A DNA stretch of 26,962 bases from Mycocentrospora acerina (taxonomy: Eukaryota; Ascomycota; Dothideomycetes; Pleosporales), in assembly GCA_022701365.1 (NCBI GenBank), contig JAKUHH010000332.1:702-27663 (forward strand). The letters run 5' to 3'. A model generated the notes under the pieces. The model was given only the letters and a program-made list of their open reading frames with translations. It searched no databases and was not told the DNA's origin. A program made the translations under genes and the position numbers. Position 1 is the stretch's first letter; each line of letters starts with the position of its first letter. Of this stretch, positions 1 through 11,626 are shown piece after piece.

Positions 1-18
1 AAAAAAAAAAAAAAAAAA
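1..18. repeat. Poly(A) run at the window edge
   Basis: Eighteen consecutive A residues open the window. This could be the poly(A) end of a retrotransposon or retrocopy lying to the left, a simple homopolymer, or a contig edge. Nothing left of it is visible, so no choice can be made. Confidence 0.5.
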
Positions 19-248
19 GGTTGTAGTACGCTTCAAGAGGTGCAAAGAGACTAGGCAAAATCAACTTAAGAGCAAATATACAATTCAATAATTATAAGAT
101 ATATAGTATTAATTTCTTTATTGCCAATCTTCTTGTTGTTAAGTTTAGTAGATTTTCTTTCAACAAGAGATTGTCCAGTAGCTCACGTGCTTGTCTGGCT
201 CACTCAACTATTCCAACTGTCAGATATTTCAGCCCTTGATCTTTCTGT

Positions 249-1414
249 TTAGCTTTCTATAGCCCTAAGTTTTTCTACTACAATGAACTCCATTTTAAGT
301 ACTAGCTTTCCTTTCTTAGCACTTTTCTTCTTAGCTTCTTTAGCAGCTTTAATCTCTCCTTTAGAAGGTTGTTTGCTGTCTACGTTAGGATTGTTACCTA
401 AGTTATAGCTGTATTTAGGCTCGCAATCTGAACTCTGCTGATTTTTTGCTAATTTCTTCTCTTTCCTGCGCACTCTCTACGCAGTCTGCTTTAAGCTCAA
501 TCTGTTAAAATACCTTTTTTGTTCCGCTAGCGGCGGAACGTCTAACAAAAGTGGTGCGATGTAGGGCTTAAGAGCTTGCATACGCTGGTCGCGCAAAGTA
601 GCATGCGGCAGCCCTGGATTGAAAGGTCTTTAAAGTCAGAACAATTATTGTTAGCGCAATTTGACAGACTTAATATGACAAATAGGGTTAGGAAACACAG
701 TCACTTATGTCAAATCAGGCACATCTGACCTGCAGTATAGCTTCTCTCTAATCTGCTTATTGTTGCAGATAGATACTTTGAGGCCTTAAGGTGTGAAATA
801 ATCACGGTTGACCTTCTCTATAAAGAGGCGTGTACGCCTAGCAATTATAGCAGCCCTACCAGCCTATGCTGCTACATTTAAACTAGTCCTAGCAACCATT
901 GCTATAGGCTCTGGACTATAGGAAGTTAGATCACTACTGCATAATCATTTTCATTTGGCAGTGACAATATTACTTACATAAAGCCAACGGCTCTGCTAAC
1001 TACATTAAGGACCTGACACAGAACCGGAGGCGCTTCAGCAATAGCAAGGTTATTAATGAAAGCGAGGAACTCTAGTTCTGAAACGCTATGAAGATGCAGG
1101 GCCGGACTGTAGGCGCGCAAGAAGGGTAGTCAGAATAAGATTTTGCTGCCTGTATTAACTCTTAGAATAACTACTAGTTTCTGTGTAGATTAAGTAACTT
1201 ACTTTCTACATAAACTAGTGGGATTTACTATAGGTTCTGTCGCGCTTAGTCTAAGCTTAACTGGTGTTAAGGGAATCCAATAGGTTGTCTCTCTTATTAT
1301 TCTATTGTCTTGTTCCATCTCTTCAGGCCTCATTGCATTCTAGTAATAGACATAGGGGTATTTCTCTGCAGACGATGTATTCTGCTGTAGGAAGGCATAG
1401 CTTGTAGACGCCAT
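249..1414 (-). pseudogene. Decayed fungal hypothetical protein with Lys-rich C-terminus
   Basis: The function is unknown. The minus strand gives a start at 1414 (Met-Ala-Ser-Thr-Ser-Tyr), a Pro/Gln/Tyr-type N-terminal stretch, then a conserved block with motifs RAYSPALHLHSVSE and EFLAFINNLAIAEAP (about 1020-1130). A second block follows with RTRLFIEKVNRDYF and GLKVSICNNKQIREKLY (about 735-835), and then KPYIAPLLLDVPPLAEQK (about 520-580). The last 74 codons are intact and very Lys-rich, ending at a stop at 249-251. I recognise this arrangement (a YSPAL..H.IS..EFL..ID block, a hydrophobic Gly/Ala segment, RT..F...N.DYF..RGL, and a basic tail) as a widespread filamentous-ascomycete hypothetical family; the name is not known to me. 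TAG, TAA and TGA codons interrupt the middle, and a GTAAGT donor near 1205 suggests an intron. No neighbouring gene explains its role. Confidence 0.68.
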
Positions 1415-3400
1415 TTTTACTCTTGTGTTAACTTTTGTTCAAGCTTTTAAATAGTAAGATAGTAAGAGAAGCAAGCTTAATAATATATGAACTCTTTTAA
1501 ATTAAGCAGTTAGCAAATTGTTAGCTGCAGCGCAGTTTTAAGTTAATAATATAGTGCTAGCAAAATGATACTATTGTGTCTATAGCTCGTTAATGTGGGA
1601 TGTTGAAATATTGGCAGGGTACCTACTAAAATAGAGCACCTATCAGGATGCCTGTGTGCTTTAAATGATAGCAAGCTTAAATTTCAGTCAAATACTAAAC
1701 CTACTGGTGATGACTAAGCTGTCATGTACAATATAAGTACTTCTTTCTTATTTAACTAGAAAGGGCCAGCTAATGTTACCAGACACTCAGATGAGACCGT
1801 TCGCATGCGTACTCGTTCTCGTTCCTGCTCGCGCTTACTAGTGCTGTGTCCGTGCGCGTGATGCGCGCATTCGCGTGGTAATGCGTAGGAACGTTAGAGC
1901 GCATCAATATTTAACAACACACTACTTCTTTAACTTTAGCTCAACTAGCGTTGCAATACGAGAAATGAGTTTACGTAATCCTAAAGAATTTATTTGTACA
2001 AAGAAGTAGCTAGTAAGCAGTGCGTTTAACGTTCTATATTAATGTAATAGCAAAAAGCACTTTATTAACTAATAGTTACTATTTAAAGAGATTAATTAAT
2101 TTGTAGTTATTCTTAAAAGCAGGATATAACACAATAATTCAAGGGCGCAGCTGTTGAGCGTCATTGCCTTAGGGTTAATTGTGGTGGTGGAGTTTGGCAT
2201 ACCGTGTTTGTGTACTCAGCACAATCTGCGTAGTAGGGAGAATGAAAGTGTTGTCTTAAGACGCTATTGCAATTATTTGTCAAGTATGCTAATATAAAAG
2301 AGTATTAAAACCTATTCTAAGAAGTAGAAGTAGGTACCTAAGCTTATTACTGCATTTCTGAAACTTAGAAACAGGATAAAAGAAGAGCGCAAAGCAAGTA
2401 ACAACCACACAGAAATGTTAATTGTGGGTAGTTTCACAGCAACATCAATTTGGAGAGATTAGCTATAAGTGTAAGCTCTGTCATTCTCTATACTTTTGTG
2501 AAAATTCAGGACAACTAAGAACACAATCAAATCATTTCTAAAATAGAAGCTGTATAGTCATTGCTCAAGAATAGAACAATAAAGCCAGTTGTACATACAA
2601 CTATGTCCTACTGTATTTGAAACTTCTAATCTCTATGCAATTCCTTAGCTTTATCAGTTTAGCTTAAACTAACTGTTATAAGTAAAGCTAGCCTTATTGT
2701 AACAGACCTATATAACCTTAACATATACGTCAACCCGCTTCTTGTGATTTCCTTGCACGCATTGGTCACGACACTTTTTAATTACCTAAGCCTTGTCCCT
2801 GAGATACTAATAAGAAAAATTCAGTTAAGTTATACAAGTTTCTAGTTCCTCTTAGTAATAGAATATGCTTAAGCTGTAAGGAAAGCGCTTTAGCAAATGC
2901 ATATTTTACATGTGTGATTTTCCTAATTCATGCATTCCAAACTACACACAACATATTATAACAACAAGGATTGTGTCAACTGATAGAATTTATATTTATC
3001 AATCAATCAATCCCAACCATCTTCTTGTCATGTCGCGTATGGCAAGGCACTATAGGATCTTTCTGAAGATCATGTCAATTCAGCTAGGCTGCTGCCATTA
3101 GATTTAGAAACTGGTCAATTAGTAATACATTGTATTCAATGGAACGATTCAAGTTTTCTCTTATACGTTACAGGTGCGTTTTTAACGTCATAATTGACAA
3201 AGGTTACAACAATATGCAGACTATCATAAAAAGCCCCGCTCTAGAATAGTATAAATGCAGTGATCAAATTTTAAATAGTTTTAAATCATAGAGTTGCTTA
3301 TACAAAAATTCAAGGATTTGTTGCAGCAGGGCGTTTAAAGTGAGAACGTAACCCACCGCTAAGACTTGCATAAGTTATTATCAGTAGTCAGAATCAAGTG
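1415..3400. other. AT-rich stretch with no recognisable gene
   Basis: All frames are dense with stops. The only longer open frame (2910-3101, plus, 63 codons) has no recognisable motif and looks like chance. The exception in composition is a CpG-rich patch at about 1795-1905, listed separately. A short ATCA tandem run sits near 2997-3012. Confidence 0.5.
1795..1905. other. CpG-rich patch in AT-rich DNA
   Basis: This segment of roughly 110 bases is dense in CG dinucleotides, including a perfect 6-bp inverted repeat TGCGCG/CGCGCA with a 5-base loop at 1853-1869. It contrasts sharply with the surrounding AT-rich sequence. It may be a piece spared by or inserted after mutation, or a remnant of a transposon terminus. 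No coding function is recognised. Confidence 0.45.
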
Positions 3401-3559
3401 TATCGAAATCATGAACCCTATTCAATCAACACAATGCCGAGTACCAAGTTTAATAGCGTTAGAGAACTTAAAGAAGGTAGAGAACAACTAGTACCCTAGA
3501 GCAACAGAAGACGACTGCGAACAATTAAAGTCATTACTTGAGATCTAAATATTTCTTCA

Positions 3560-4015
3560 AACCTTAATCTAAACAAGAAAGCTGCTTAAGAGATATGCTT
3601 GCTAAGTTTAGTGCTAAACTAGCTCAATCAAGTCATGTTCACAGATAAAATGCCATTAAGAAAGTTAAGTTTGTAGAACAACCCACAACAATAATTTGCA
3701 TCATCTTAAGGATAATTTCAGAATTTTGAATTTATAGTAGGTGAGTTTGTTAAGAAGTAAGTTGATATTGCAGTTAAGTTGCGCAATAAATTAATTTTTA
3801 AGAATAGTTCACCTTAAACTTACCAATTTAGTACGTCGCAGTGTGCTCAACTCGCCCTAAAATAAACAACTCAATTTAAATCCCTCTAAGAATACAAGTT
3901 ATATTTAGCTACTGCTACGTTACAGAGGAGGCATATTTTATTTGTGTGCAACGCTTTAAAGCTGTTTGACATGCCATTCTCTCTACTTTTCAGAGGCGTC
4001 TCGCATGACGTGATA
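3560..4015 (+). pseudogene. Possible unidentified coding remnant
   Basis: From about 3736 to 4008 one plus-strand frame runs for roughly 90 codons with only a few stops, all TAA or TAG and each compatible with a mutated Gln codon. Visible pieces are VDIAVKLRNKLIFKNSS and TATLQRRHILFVCNALK. A second frame at 3577-3690 gives LRDMLAKFSAKLAQSSHVH. The composition resembles real protein more than the flanking frames do, but I do not recognise the family. It could be a hypothetical gene or part of a transposon polyprotein. It may also be chance. Confidence 0.25.
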
Positions 4016-4855
4016 TGAAGGTCAACTCATCGTGGCTGACGAGACATAAGCAGGGCGGACCTTTGATCCAAAATGTTAGATATTTGTGAGCTATTTAGGC
4101 AAGAAGGCCTGTGAACTATATGCAATAATGTTCGCATAAGCGTGCGTGGTTTACTCTACTAGTGTAACAACATTGTCGAATATTAGACCCCCTGTAATGT
4201 TTTTAATAATTGTCTCCAAAACTTTAATCTAATAAAGGAGAAAACATAACAATGCAAGAACATGTTGAATGATTCCAGTCAATCTATTAATGTCCTTAAA
4301 ACAATCCCATCTCATCCTTGCGATTAATGCTTAAGCCTCATTAAAACATAAAAGTCGGAGGACTTTATTGCAAGGAATGTATAAAGTGGTTAGTAATTTT
4401 GCAGGGATTTGTTAGTGCTGATCCACGTGCTAGTCGGGTTTTAGAGGCCTTCGAGATAGGCTCACTAATAACTATGCTTCTACTGAATTAACCAATACTT
4501 GTTGTTATTAATCCAAGAAGGTTCTGTGCCAGTACTAAAGCACAGAATATAAGACTAAAGACTCTGCTAAAGTACATTGTCAACTGCATTCTCTAACATA
4601 CCCTCTTTACTCAACTAAACAATGTTCGTTAATCTTATTTTGGTATTTTAGAGTTAACCAAAGTGGTAGATAATAATAATATTAAGCACATTGTTAATAC
4701 CATTAGTCAAGATTTTGAAAGCTTTGATTAGAAATATAATCCTAGACTCCTGAAGCTCAACTTTATTTTAATATCCTTAATGATGTATAGTTCGTCTGCA
4801 TATTCTTATACTACACATATAACGTCTTAAGAAACTAACTTGATATTTTTTACAG
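4016..4855. other. Intergenic, upstream of the transporter relic
   Basis: No recognisable coding segment is seen. The first exon or exons of the sugar transporter should lie near the right end, because the first recognisable exon starts just after an acceptor-like TTTTTTACAG at about 4846-4855. I could not identify an initiator. Confidence 0.4.
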
Positions 4856-6441
4856 GAGCAGTTGTTAGTTACGATAGATTACTAAGCAATAGGATCTAGG
4901 AGTTGCCTTAATAGAATGCCTATATATAGCAACCAAAAATTACTTAGCTTGGCTTTATTAATACAATTTACTGGGTTGCCTTTAGCCTTGCTTGTTGTCC
5001 GCGGTGGTCGCCATGAAGGCGCTACACGCTGATTAGTTGCGGCATTAGCTGATGACTCAGCACGCACTTTCCTCCTCTATATTGTAGGTAGTATGCACGT
5101 AATAATACAATTATTAGTTCTCCTCTTTCTAGTAAAATCCAATCCTCTCCTTTCCTAATCTCATTACTTGTAATTACTCTAAATGGATTGCAGATCGTTT
5201 CAGTAGAAAGTTAACTATTTACCTTGCTTTTATCTTGATAATTGTTGGAACTGCTTTAAGAACAGCAGCATATAGCCCTAATACTTAGATAATTATTTAA
5301 TTAATTCTTAGGGCTCCTAGTGGTTTTTTTACTAATGTCATTCTGCTTCTTGCTAATTAGTGTTTAATTCCTTACTTAACAGGCAAGATAACATGTTTAT
5401 ACTTCGCTTGCTCTATATTAGTGCTATTGTAGGTGCTTAGGCTACATTTAGAACCAGGAACTATAAGAATGATTAGTCGTGGAGACTTCCCTGTGCGCTG
5501 TAGCTTGTTTCCCCCTTGGTTAGTCTTAGAAACAGTAAACAGATAGCGTTGGTGGAAAAAGTGGCACTAGATATCAAAGTTGCACTTACGTAGGAAGAAT
5601 TAGGAGCTAGTACATGCTTTCTTAATATGTTTAACACAAGGGGAAATCTTTATAGGACCCTTATTACTATATCCCTTAGACTTTACTTAAAATTTATAGG
5701 CAATAGTGTTGTAGCACACTTTCTTGCCTTAGTACTAAACACAATTAGCATTTTGTTAATTACAGAGCAAATATTACTATTAAGTTGCCTCTAAATATAG
5801 AACCTTATCTTTGCAATTGCTAGAGCTCTTGTCATTAACAGGTTTAACAGACAGAAGTTATTCCTCTCCTCCTTTGTAGTTATGTTTGTAAGCTACATCT
5901 ATATTACAGCGTATATAGGATCCCTTGCAGAAATCTGTAAATAATATGTTAGTCTAGCTCTTGTGCTATTATAATACATTTTCTTTGTAGGTTATAAGAT
6001 TACAGTGTAAGTAGGACATTACACAGCTAGAAGCTTAAGTTTTTAATGTAGTTAATTCTTCTAGCTTCTCTCTGCTAGTACCTATTGCAAGGCGCTTATC
6101 CTGTAGAAATCTAGCTATACCATCTGCGCAGTCAAAGTCCCAGGCTTGCGTGGATTTTAATGGTTGTTAGTATTATTTTTAACAGTTAGGTGAATCTAAT
6201 AGCGCTTAAATCTATTAGATAGAAATACTACATAATTTTTTTTGTAATACTCTGTTTATACACTGTAGTAATTTACCTGTTTTACCTAGAGACACAAGGC
6301 TATATCCTTAAACAGAGGACAATATTCTTCAAAAGTAAAGATGTTAAGTATCTTTCAACTGCAGATAATGAGGTTAGAAAAATTGCGGGCACAAAATTAG
6401 ATTAGAGGCATAAATAAGATTTAAGATCTAAGCATTAATAA
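4856..6441 (+). pseudogene. MFS sugar transporter relic
   Basis: This was a twelve-helix major facilitator superfamily permease of the sugar porter family. Motifs appear in family order. A first block reads through several stops and ends in LGFINTIYWVAF (to about 4984). Next is WIADRFSRKLTIYLAF (5184-5230), matching the DRFGRR loop signature. LRTAAYSPNT and then a WATF.TRNY..D.SWRLP block follow (about 5435-5490). After that come LVLNTISILLI (about 5731-5765) and NRFNRQKLFLSSFVVMFVSY (5838-5897), the second-half copy of the loop signature. The end is FYLETQGYILKQ (about 6278-6315), equivalent to the PETRG motif, and a short cytoplasmic tail. Trp and Gln codons are repeatedly TAG or TAA. Frame changes near 4985-5135 and 5415 may be introns or indels. 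Substrate cannot be assigned. Confidence 0.85.
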
Positions 6442-9065
6442 TAGGAGCAAGATTAACAATAGTGTTATATAACAGATAAGTATTAAATTAAATTAAAGTA
6501 GTTTACTGACTATAAGAGAGTCTCTTGCATAGCATAAGGATATAATAAATTATAGATTTACACAAAATACATTTACTGCTGCATTAGTCTGTTATAGTTG
6601 TGTTCAGAGTATAGCCTTTAATTTCCTCTTTCCCTTTGCGCGTTCTATCCCCCGCTGTTTAGGAATGTTATGTCTGTGTCTGTCTAAACCCTATAAGGGT
6701 TTGTAACACCTGCATGTTTTTTAAGGTCTTAGTTGCAGTTAGAGCCTTTCATTACATACAGTGTCATCATTACATCTAAGAGAGGCGTTAAAAAACATAG
6801 TGATGTATAATTAATTGTCTACTTAGTGGTGCAGGCTTTCCTATAATATTGTTAGAGGTAATAAGCAGTCTAGTTAGCTTGCTTATAGAGATGTGTAAGA
6901 CTTAAAACATTTTTATTTTTCTAAGTGCATTTCTAAATAATTGCAATGTGTTTAGCGTTAAAATCAGAAATCATAGCTAATTTAAAAAAGTGATTTAAGA
7001 TCTGAAGAAAATGATACAAACTAATAGTTAATCAGGGTACTTACACTTCAAGTTGTTGTTTTTGCGTTAATGCTGTGCGGCAACAAGGCAAGACAAGCCA
7101 CAACATGCGCAACTACGCTGTAAAATAGTAGAACTAGAAGAGAAGGAAGTCTAGGAATAAGTTAATTAACTGCAGTATGCATGTCTATGTTAGTAATCAA
7201 AAAGAGTCTGTTAACTAGATTAAAACTGGTAGCTAATTAAACATAATTGCTTAGACACTTTTAATACTACACTACAGATAGAATATTTAGGGTTGCTAAT
7301 TTAAAATTTCAACAACCTATTCTCTTTTACTCTTTTTTAAATTAAAAAAATTTCACACTAATAATGTTAATCAATCTATTCTGATCTTAGTTTTGAGTGC
7401 TTCATTTTATAAGCTAAGGAGGCTTTTTAGTACCTGTAGTAGAATCTCAATATTAATCCTAAAAGATTCAATGTAGTCAAGGGAATGACAGTCTAACTGC
7501 AGGCTAACAAAGATAGCAAGAAGAGAAGCCTGCGCTGCAAAACAGGACTTAATTTTAATAAGTTAATATAGCTAGAGTTAAGAAGAAATTACCAGATTGA
7601 CAGATTAAATTAATTATGAACTGCCCAAGCTGTTAAGATATAAGATTCAAATTTGTAATTAGTTATATTATATTTGTTAAATATTTGTTGCTAACCAACT
7701 GCAGAGGTCTTTTATTATAAGCTTTGCTTGTTGTGAGTAATACATAGCGTAAGCAAATTATATAGTAGAGGTGGATTCTTGTCTAAGGTTTCAATATAAT
7801 CTAGCCTTAGGGTTCCTAGTGATCTTGCAAAATATTTAGGGTAATGTGTCTCTAAGTATTTAAAGTTTACTACTAACTGCAGTCTCAAATAAACTATTAA
7901 TTAGCCTTTAAAAAGGTTCTGTCTATTCCTAATTAAAATCTATTAGTTATTACTTATACACTATTACGTGTATAAGCACGTAGGCACCTAGCGCCTAAAT
8001 TGTTTTTACATTCTAAGTTCCTAACATAAAACGTGTTTTTCCTAATGCTTCTATTACTAAAATTCCTATTAAAATAAAGTCTTAGTACTTTAGCATCACA
8101 TCTACTATAGAAAAATACATATATCTGAGTATATTAAAACAAAAGCTTAACACTGTGAAGGCTGACGTTGAATTCTGAAATGTCTACATCACCATTATAG
8201 ATAGGCAGCAATTATAGGAATCTTAACTTTAATGCTTAAATTTCTAATTAGATATTATCAGATTGCGTTCTGCTTATTTCTATTCTAGGTAAGGCTAATA
8301 TAGCAACAAAGAAGCTGCTACACACTTAATAATCTTATTACACTCTCTAGGTTTAAATTAAGCTTTGCTGTTAAATAATTATTTAATTTATAGTAACTTT
8401 AACTATTTATAGAATGCTTTAAAATGTTTAAGAACCTCTTGATATTTAATAGCGTGAGGGGTACTATAGAGGAGTTGGTTTCTGGTCATTAAGGAATGCC
8501 AGGGATCTATTTGTTTGTCTATTAGGGAAAGCGCAAGAGGAAAAATACATAAAGATTCTTATAATTAAACTTGCTAAATTCTAAAAAGTAGTGCAGATTT
8601 GCAAACTTAGAACTATCTTGTAGTAAAGTAAGGTTAAAAATATTCAAGTTAGTCAGGGAAGAGGAGAAGGTTTAAGGAGTGTAGAAGGTCAAACATGTAG
8701 CTAAATGCAATCAATAAAGAAACAGTCTTAAAACATTTTAAAAGTTGCCTAATCAACTACAAACAGGTAAGAGGAAGACTTTCTAACATTTAAGCAAAAT
8801 TATAAGCGTTAGCTACAAATTGTTGATAATGTATATACTCTGTCAGTCACTATAAGCTAAAGTCACAAAGTACTTCTATTGCAAATATAAGTAAAGATTA
8901 TAAGATTTTAACAAAAAAGATTAATAATACAAAGCTGAATCTAACAATATTAGTTAATAAATGTAGCTCTATAGTTCCAAGTATTGTTCAGTTAACATTA
9001 TGCCAGTCAAGCACTAGCTAACAAGTTGAATTGTTTAATTATTCAATATAACTAAGCAAACCAGC
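6442..9065. other. AT-rich stretch with no recognisable gene
   Basis: Between the transporter and P450 relics there are about 2.6 kb of stop-rich AT sequence. One plus-strand frame around 8560-8940 has Lys/Gln-rich stretches with TAG/TAA stops that could be mutated Gln codons, but no domain is recognisable. I searched by eye for reverse-transcriptase and integrase motifs and found none. Confidence 0.45.
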
Positions 9066-10960
9066 TTAACAAATGCTAGTCTGCCTTCTTACTTTAACCC
9101 TTATATTTTGAGGTTTAAAAAATCCATAGTTCTAAAGCTTCCACTCTTTTTCAGCAGTTTCTAGCTTAAAGTTGTATTCTTGTAGAATTTGTAGCACAAT
9201 CTTGTAGATCTCAAAAAGAGAAACCTGCAGTAAAATAAGCAAGTCAAACAAAGTCTTCAGTATTTAGGATAGAGTGCAGTCTTACATTCTTACTAAGGCA
9301 CGTCCTTAAACTATAGCTGAACTAGCCTGATTTCAGCATTGTAATAAAAACTAATTATTAAAACTTACAGTAAAAAGAGATGCCTCTATTTCCTTTACAT
9401 TTAGTTAAAACCATTAATCTAGATTGAAATCTTCAGCATTATGCCTAAAAACACTCTTGTCTCTGTTAACAATGTATGGGTTTATTCTAACTTTAGTACC
9501 CTCAGGTATATAATGACCCCTAATTTGTCAGCCACCCTTTAGAACTTCTTGTGGCATAGTCACAGCTGAGCTTAGATGATACCTTAAACTTTCCTGACAT
9601 ACAGCATAAAGATATTGAAGACAAATGGCCTTACTATGTTTAACATACAAAACTAAAAGCAATCCTCTCTTAGTAGCTTCTCTGAGCTCTCTCTTAAGCC
9701 TAGCATAACATTGAGGGTTTTTGATCAGGTTGTATATGATAGCGCAAACAGCAATTAACGTAGTATCGCTTCTAGCAAACCTCGTCTAGGGTTAATTTAT
9801 ATTTATTATTTCTACATGTTACCAACTTACATAGGAGTAAAAATCTCTACCTGTATATCTACAAGTTGTAGGTCAACTTCTTTTCCCTTCTCCTTATATA
9901 TTCAGAGAAGGTTAGTAAGGAAGTCATCGCGTGTTAGCTCTCCTTTTTCAAGCTGTTCAAGACGTTAGTAAACTTCGGCTTTTGTTGCAGCTTGCATTTT
10001 CGTAATTCCTCTAATGCCTTAATAGCTAGTAGGATGTAATACAGAAAGGGTCATTAGAAAGGGCCTGTACCTAAGTGGCAGATTGCTTATAGCTTATAGA
10101 ATTAGCATAAAGGCATCTACAGACGCAATGTAGTTGTCAATGTCGCATCTCTGTTTCAAGAACCCAAGGTCTCTTCCAAGAAACAATTCTCCAACTATAT
10201 CCCAAACCAGCCTAGATCTCCTGTGATTAAAAATTGAACCTTTAATAAGTTAGGCAAGAACAGGTAAGATTTACAGACATCTAAAGCTATCTTATTAAAT
10301 CAAATACCTCTTGTGTTTCAGCAAAATCAGCTAATACCTCTAAAAACCTCTTAATTACCTCATTCACCACACTCTCCAATTTCGTGATAAATAATGTAGA
10401 GTAGAATTAACTGACAATTCTTTTTTAATTAGAATGCATCTTAGGGTCTATTATAGTTAGGTAGTCAGGAATCCTTGCTATTGCCGCTTGTCAGGTGTTG
10501 TTTCTTCAGTTTATTATAGCTAAATACTTGCCAAATAAGGGACAAAACATCCTGAAGAAGTCTGTCTAATAAGATATTTAGAATAAATTAATTTATAGAT
10601 TAAAAAAGCGTAAGCCTACTCTCAAAAAATTATCCCTAATGCTATATATTTCTTTAATTGCAGATGCTTTCAATATAGAGACTTCATTTAGAGCTATGCG
10701 TATTATAGGTCCTAGGAGGTAATAAATATAGCTCCAGCACTCTGAATATTTATCAACACACTTACCACTTCTTTAATGCCACTTATACTCAGAAGTCTCA
10801 AGTCTTCCTCTTTTAACCTCGTTCACTAGCCAAAGAGTAGAGAAGGATGCTAGAAAGGGACCTAGCAAATCTGACAAAGTGTGAAATATGCGACAATACA
10901 TAATCTACATTAAATAGCCTAGAAATAATACAGATAAGGATAGAGATTGCTATAAATTCT
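9066..10960 (-). pseudogene. Cytochrome P450 relic
   Basis: This was a microsomal P450 monooxygenase; the C-terminal style resembles fungal pisatin-demethylase-like P450s. Reading down the minus strand: a hydrophobic N-terminus followed by a Pro-Gly-Pro-type hinge (LLGPFLASFSTLWLVNEVKR, about 10790-10870). Next is GPIIRIALNEVS, rebuilt across a 54-bp intron at 10712-10765. The C/D-helix region WDIVGELFLGRDLGFLK follows (about 10140-10210). The I-helix is ARSDTT (near 9762-9780; the family has AGSDTT, so a Gly is lost). Then come ESLRYH of the K-helix (near 9580-9598) and RINPYIVNRDKSVF (near 9450-9490). A degenerate heme loop ends in GRAL, and the last exon contains FEIYKIVLQILQEYNFKL. A 69-bp intron at 9225-9293 joins GRAL to that exon. 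Nonsense codons are numerous. The heme-ligating Cys is not visible. Substrate unknown. Confidence 0.87.
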
Positions 10961-11531
10961 GAGCAAATAAGACAAACAAATTAAAAAAAGTAGCTATTGT
11001 GCTTGTTAGATCTTATTAAAAAAAGTATAAAGAAAAATAAATTGTTTATTTTAAAGAAGTTAACTGTTATTTGTTTTTAAAAAACTGCCTTACAAATTAA
11101 ACAACGAAACATGTTTGAGTATCTCAAAATTCACACAATGACTCTAAAAAAAAGTAATCTATTAGATTTAGATTAAATTAAGTTAAACGCAGATTTATGC
11201 AACTTTAAGTTTAGTTCTAGCAGAGGAGACACGGTGCTTGATTTTCAAGATATTACCATTTATCAGAGAATATCCTTTTAATATGGGAGTATGTTTGATC
11301 TTAATGTCACACAAAGGAGTAGAATAAGAAAAATTAAAATAATTATAGTAGTTAACTAATGTTGCTCTAACTTGTGCCTTTTTAAATCGCAAAGAATAAT
11401 ATTTAGCAAACGCATTATAAGTGATGCCATACTGTTGTGAGCCTGTAATTCAATTAAATAATCGCAGCAACAATAAAAGCCTACAAAGTCAGTAATAATT
11501 AATATAAACCTAAAACGTGTACTTTATTAGT
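10961..11531. other. Intergenic, P450 to dioxygenase
   Basis: The relic P450 (minus) and dioxygenase (plus) diverge from this AT-rich interval, which would hold both promoters. A 65-codon minus frame at 11195-11392 lacks any recognisable motif and is probably chance. No specific binding site could be assigned. Confidence 0.4.
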
Positions 11532-11626
11532 GAAAAACCACGCAATCAGCAAAAGGCCACACAACTGGCAAAAGGCCACACAACCGGTAAAAGGCCACAC
11601 AACCAGTAAAAGGCTGCACACCCAGT
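11532..11626. repeat. Five tandem copies of a 19-bp repeat
   Basis: Five adjacent 19-bp units start at 11532, 11551, 11570, 11589 and 11608. The clearest unit is AAAAGGCCACACAACCGGT; the outer units are more diverged and the middle three differ at only a few bases. The period is not a multiple of three, so this is not a coding repeat. The array is rich in CpA, the favoured RIP target, yet largely unmutated. It lies about 270 bp before the first recognisable codons of the dioxygenase relic. Confidence 0.92.

Noticed and set aside
1..18. Telomere or chromosome end
   Set aside because: A pure A run is not a fungal telomere repeat such as TTAGGG, and no telomere units follow.
519..537. Perfect 7-bp hairpin GTTCCGC/GCGGAAC
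   Set aside because: It falls in the coding part of the Lys-rich relic and encodes the conserved VPPLAE segment on the minus strand, so it is probably coincidental.
2910..3101. 63-codon plus frame
   Set aside because: No recognisable motif; includes a simple ATCA repeat; length is within chance for this composition.
4882..5067. 61-codon minus frame
   Set aside because: Antisense to the sugar transporter relic; no motif of its own.
11532..11626. CRISPR-like array
   Set aside because: The units are directly adjacent without spacers and the organism is eukaryotic.
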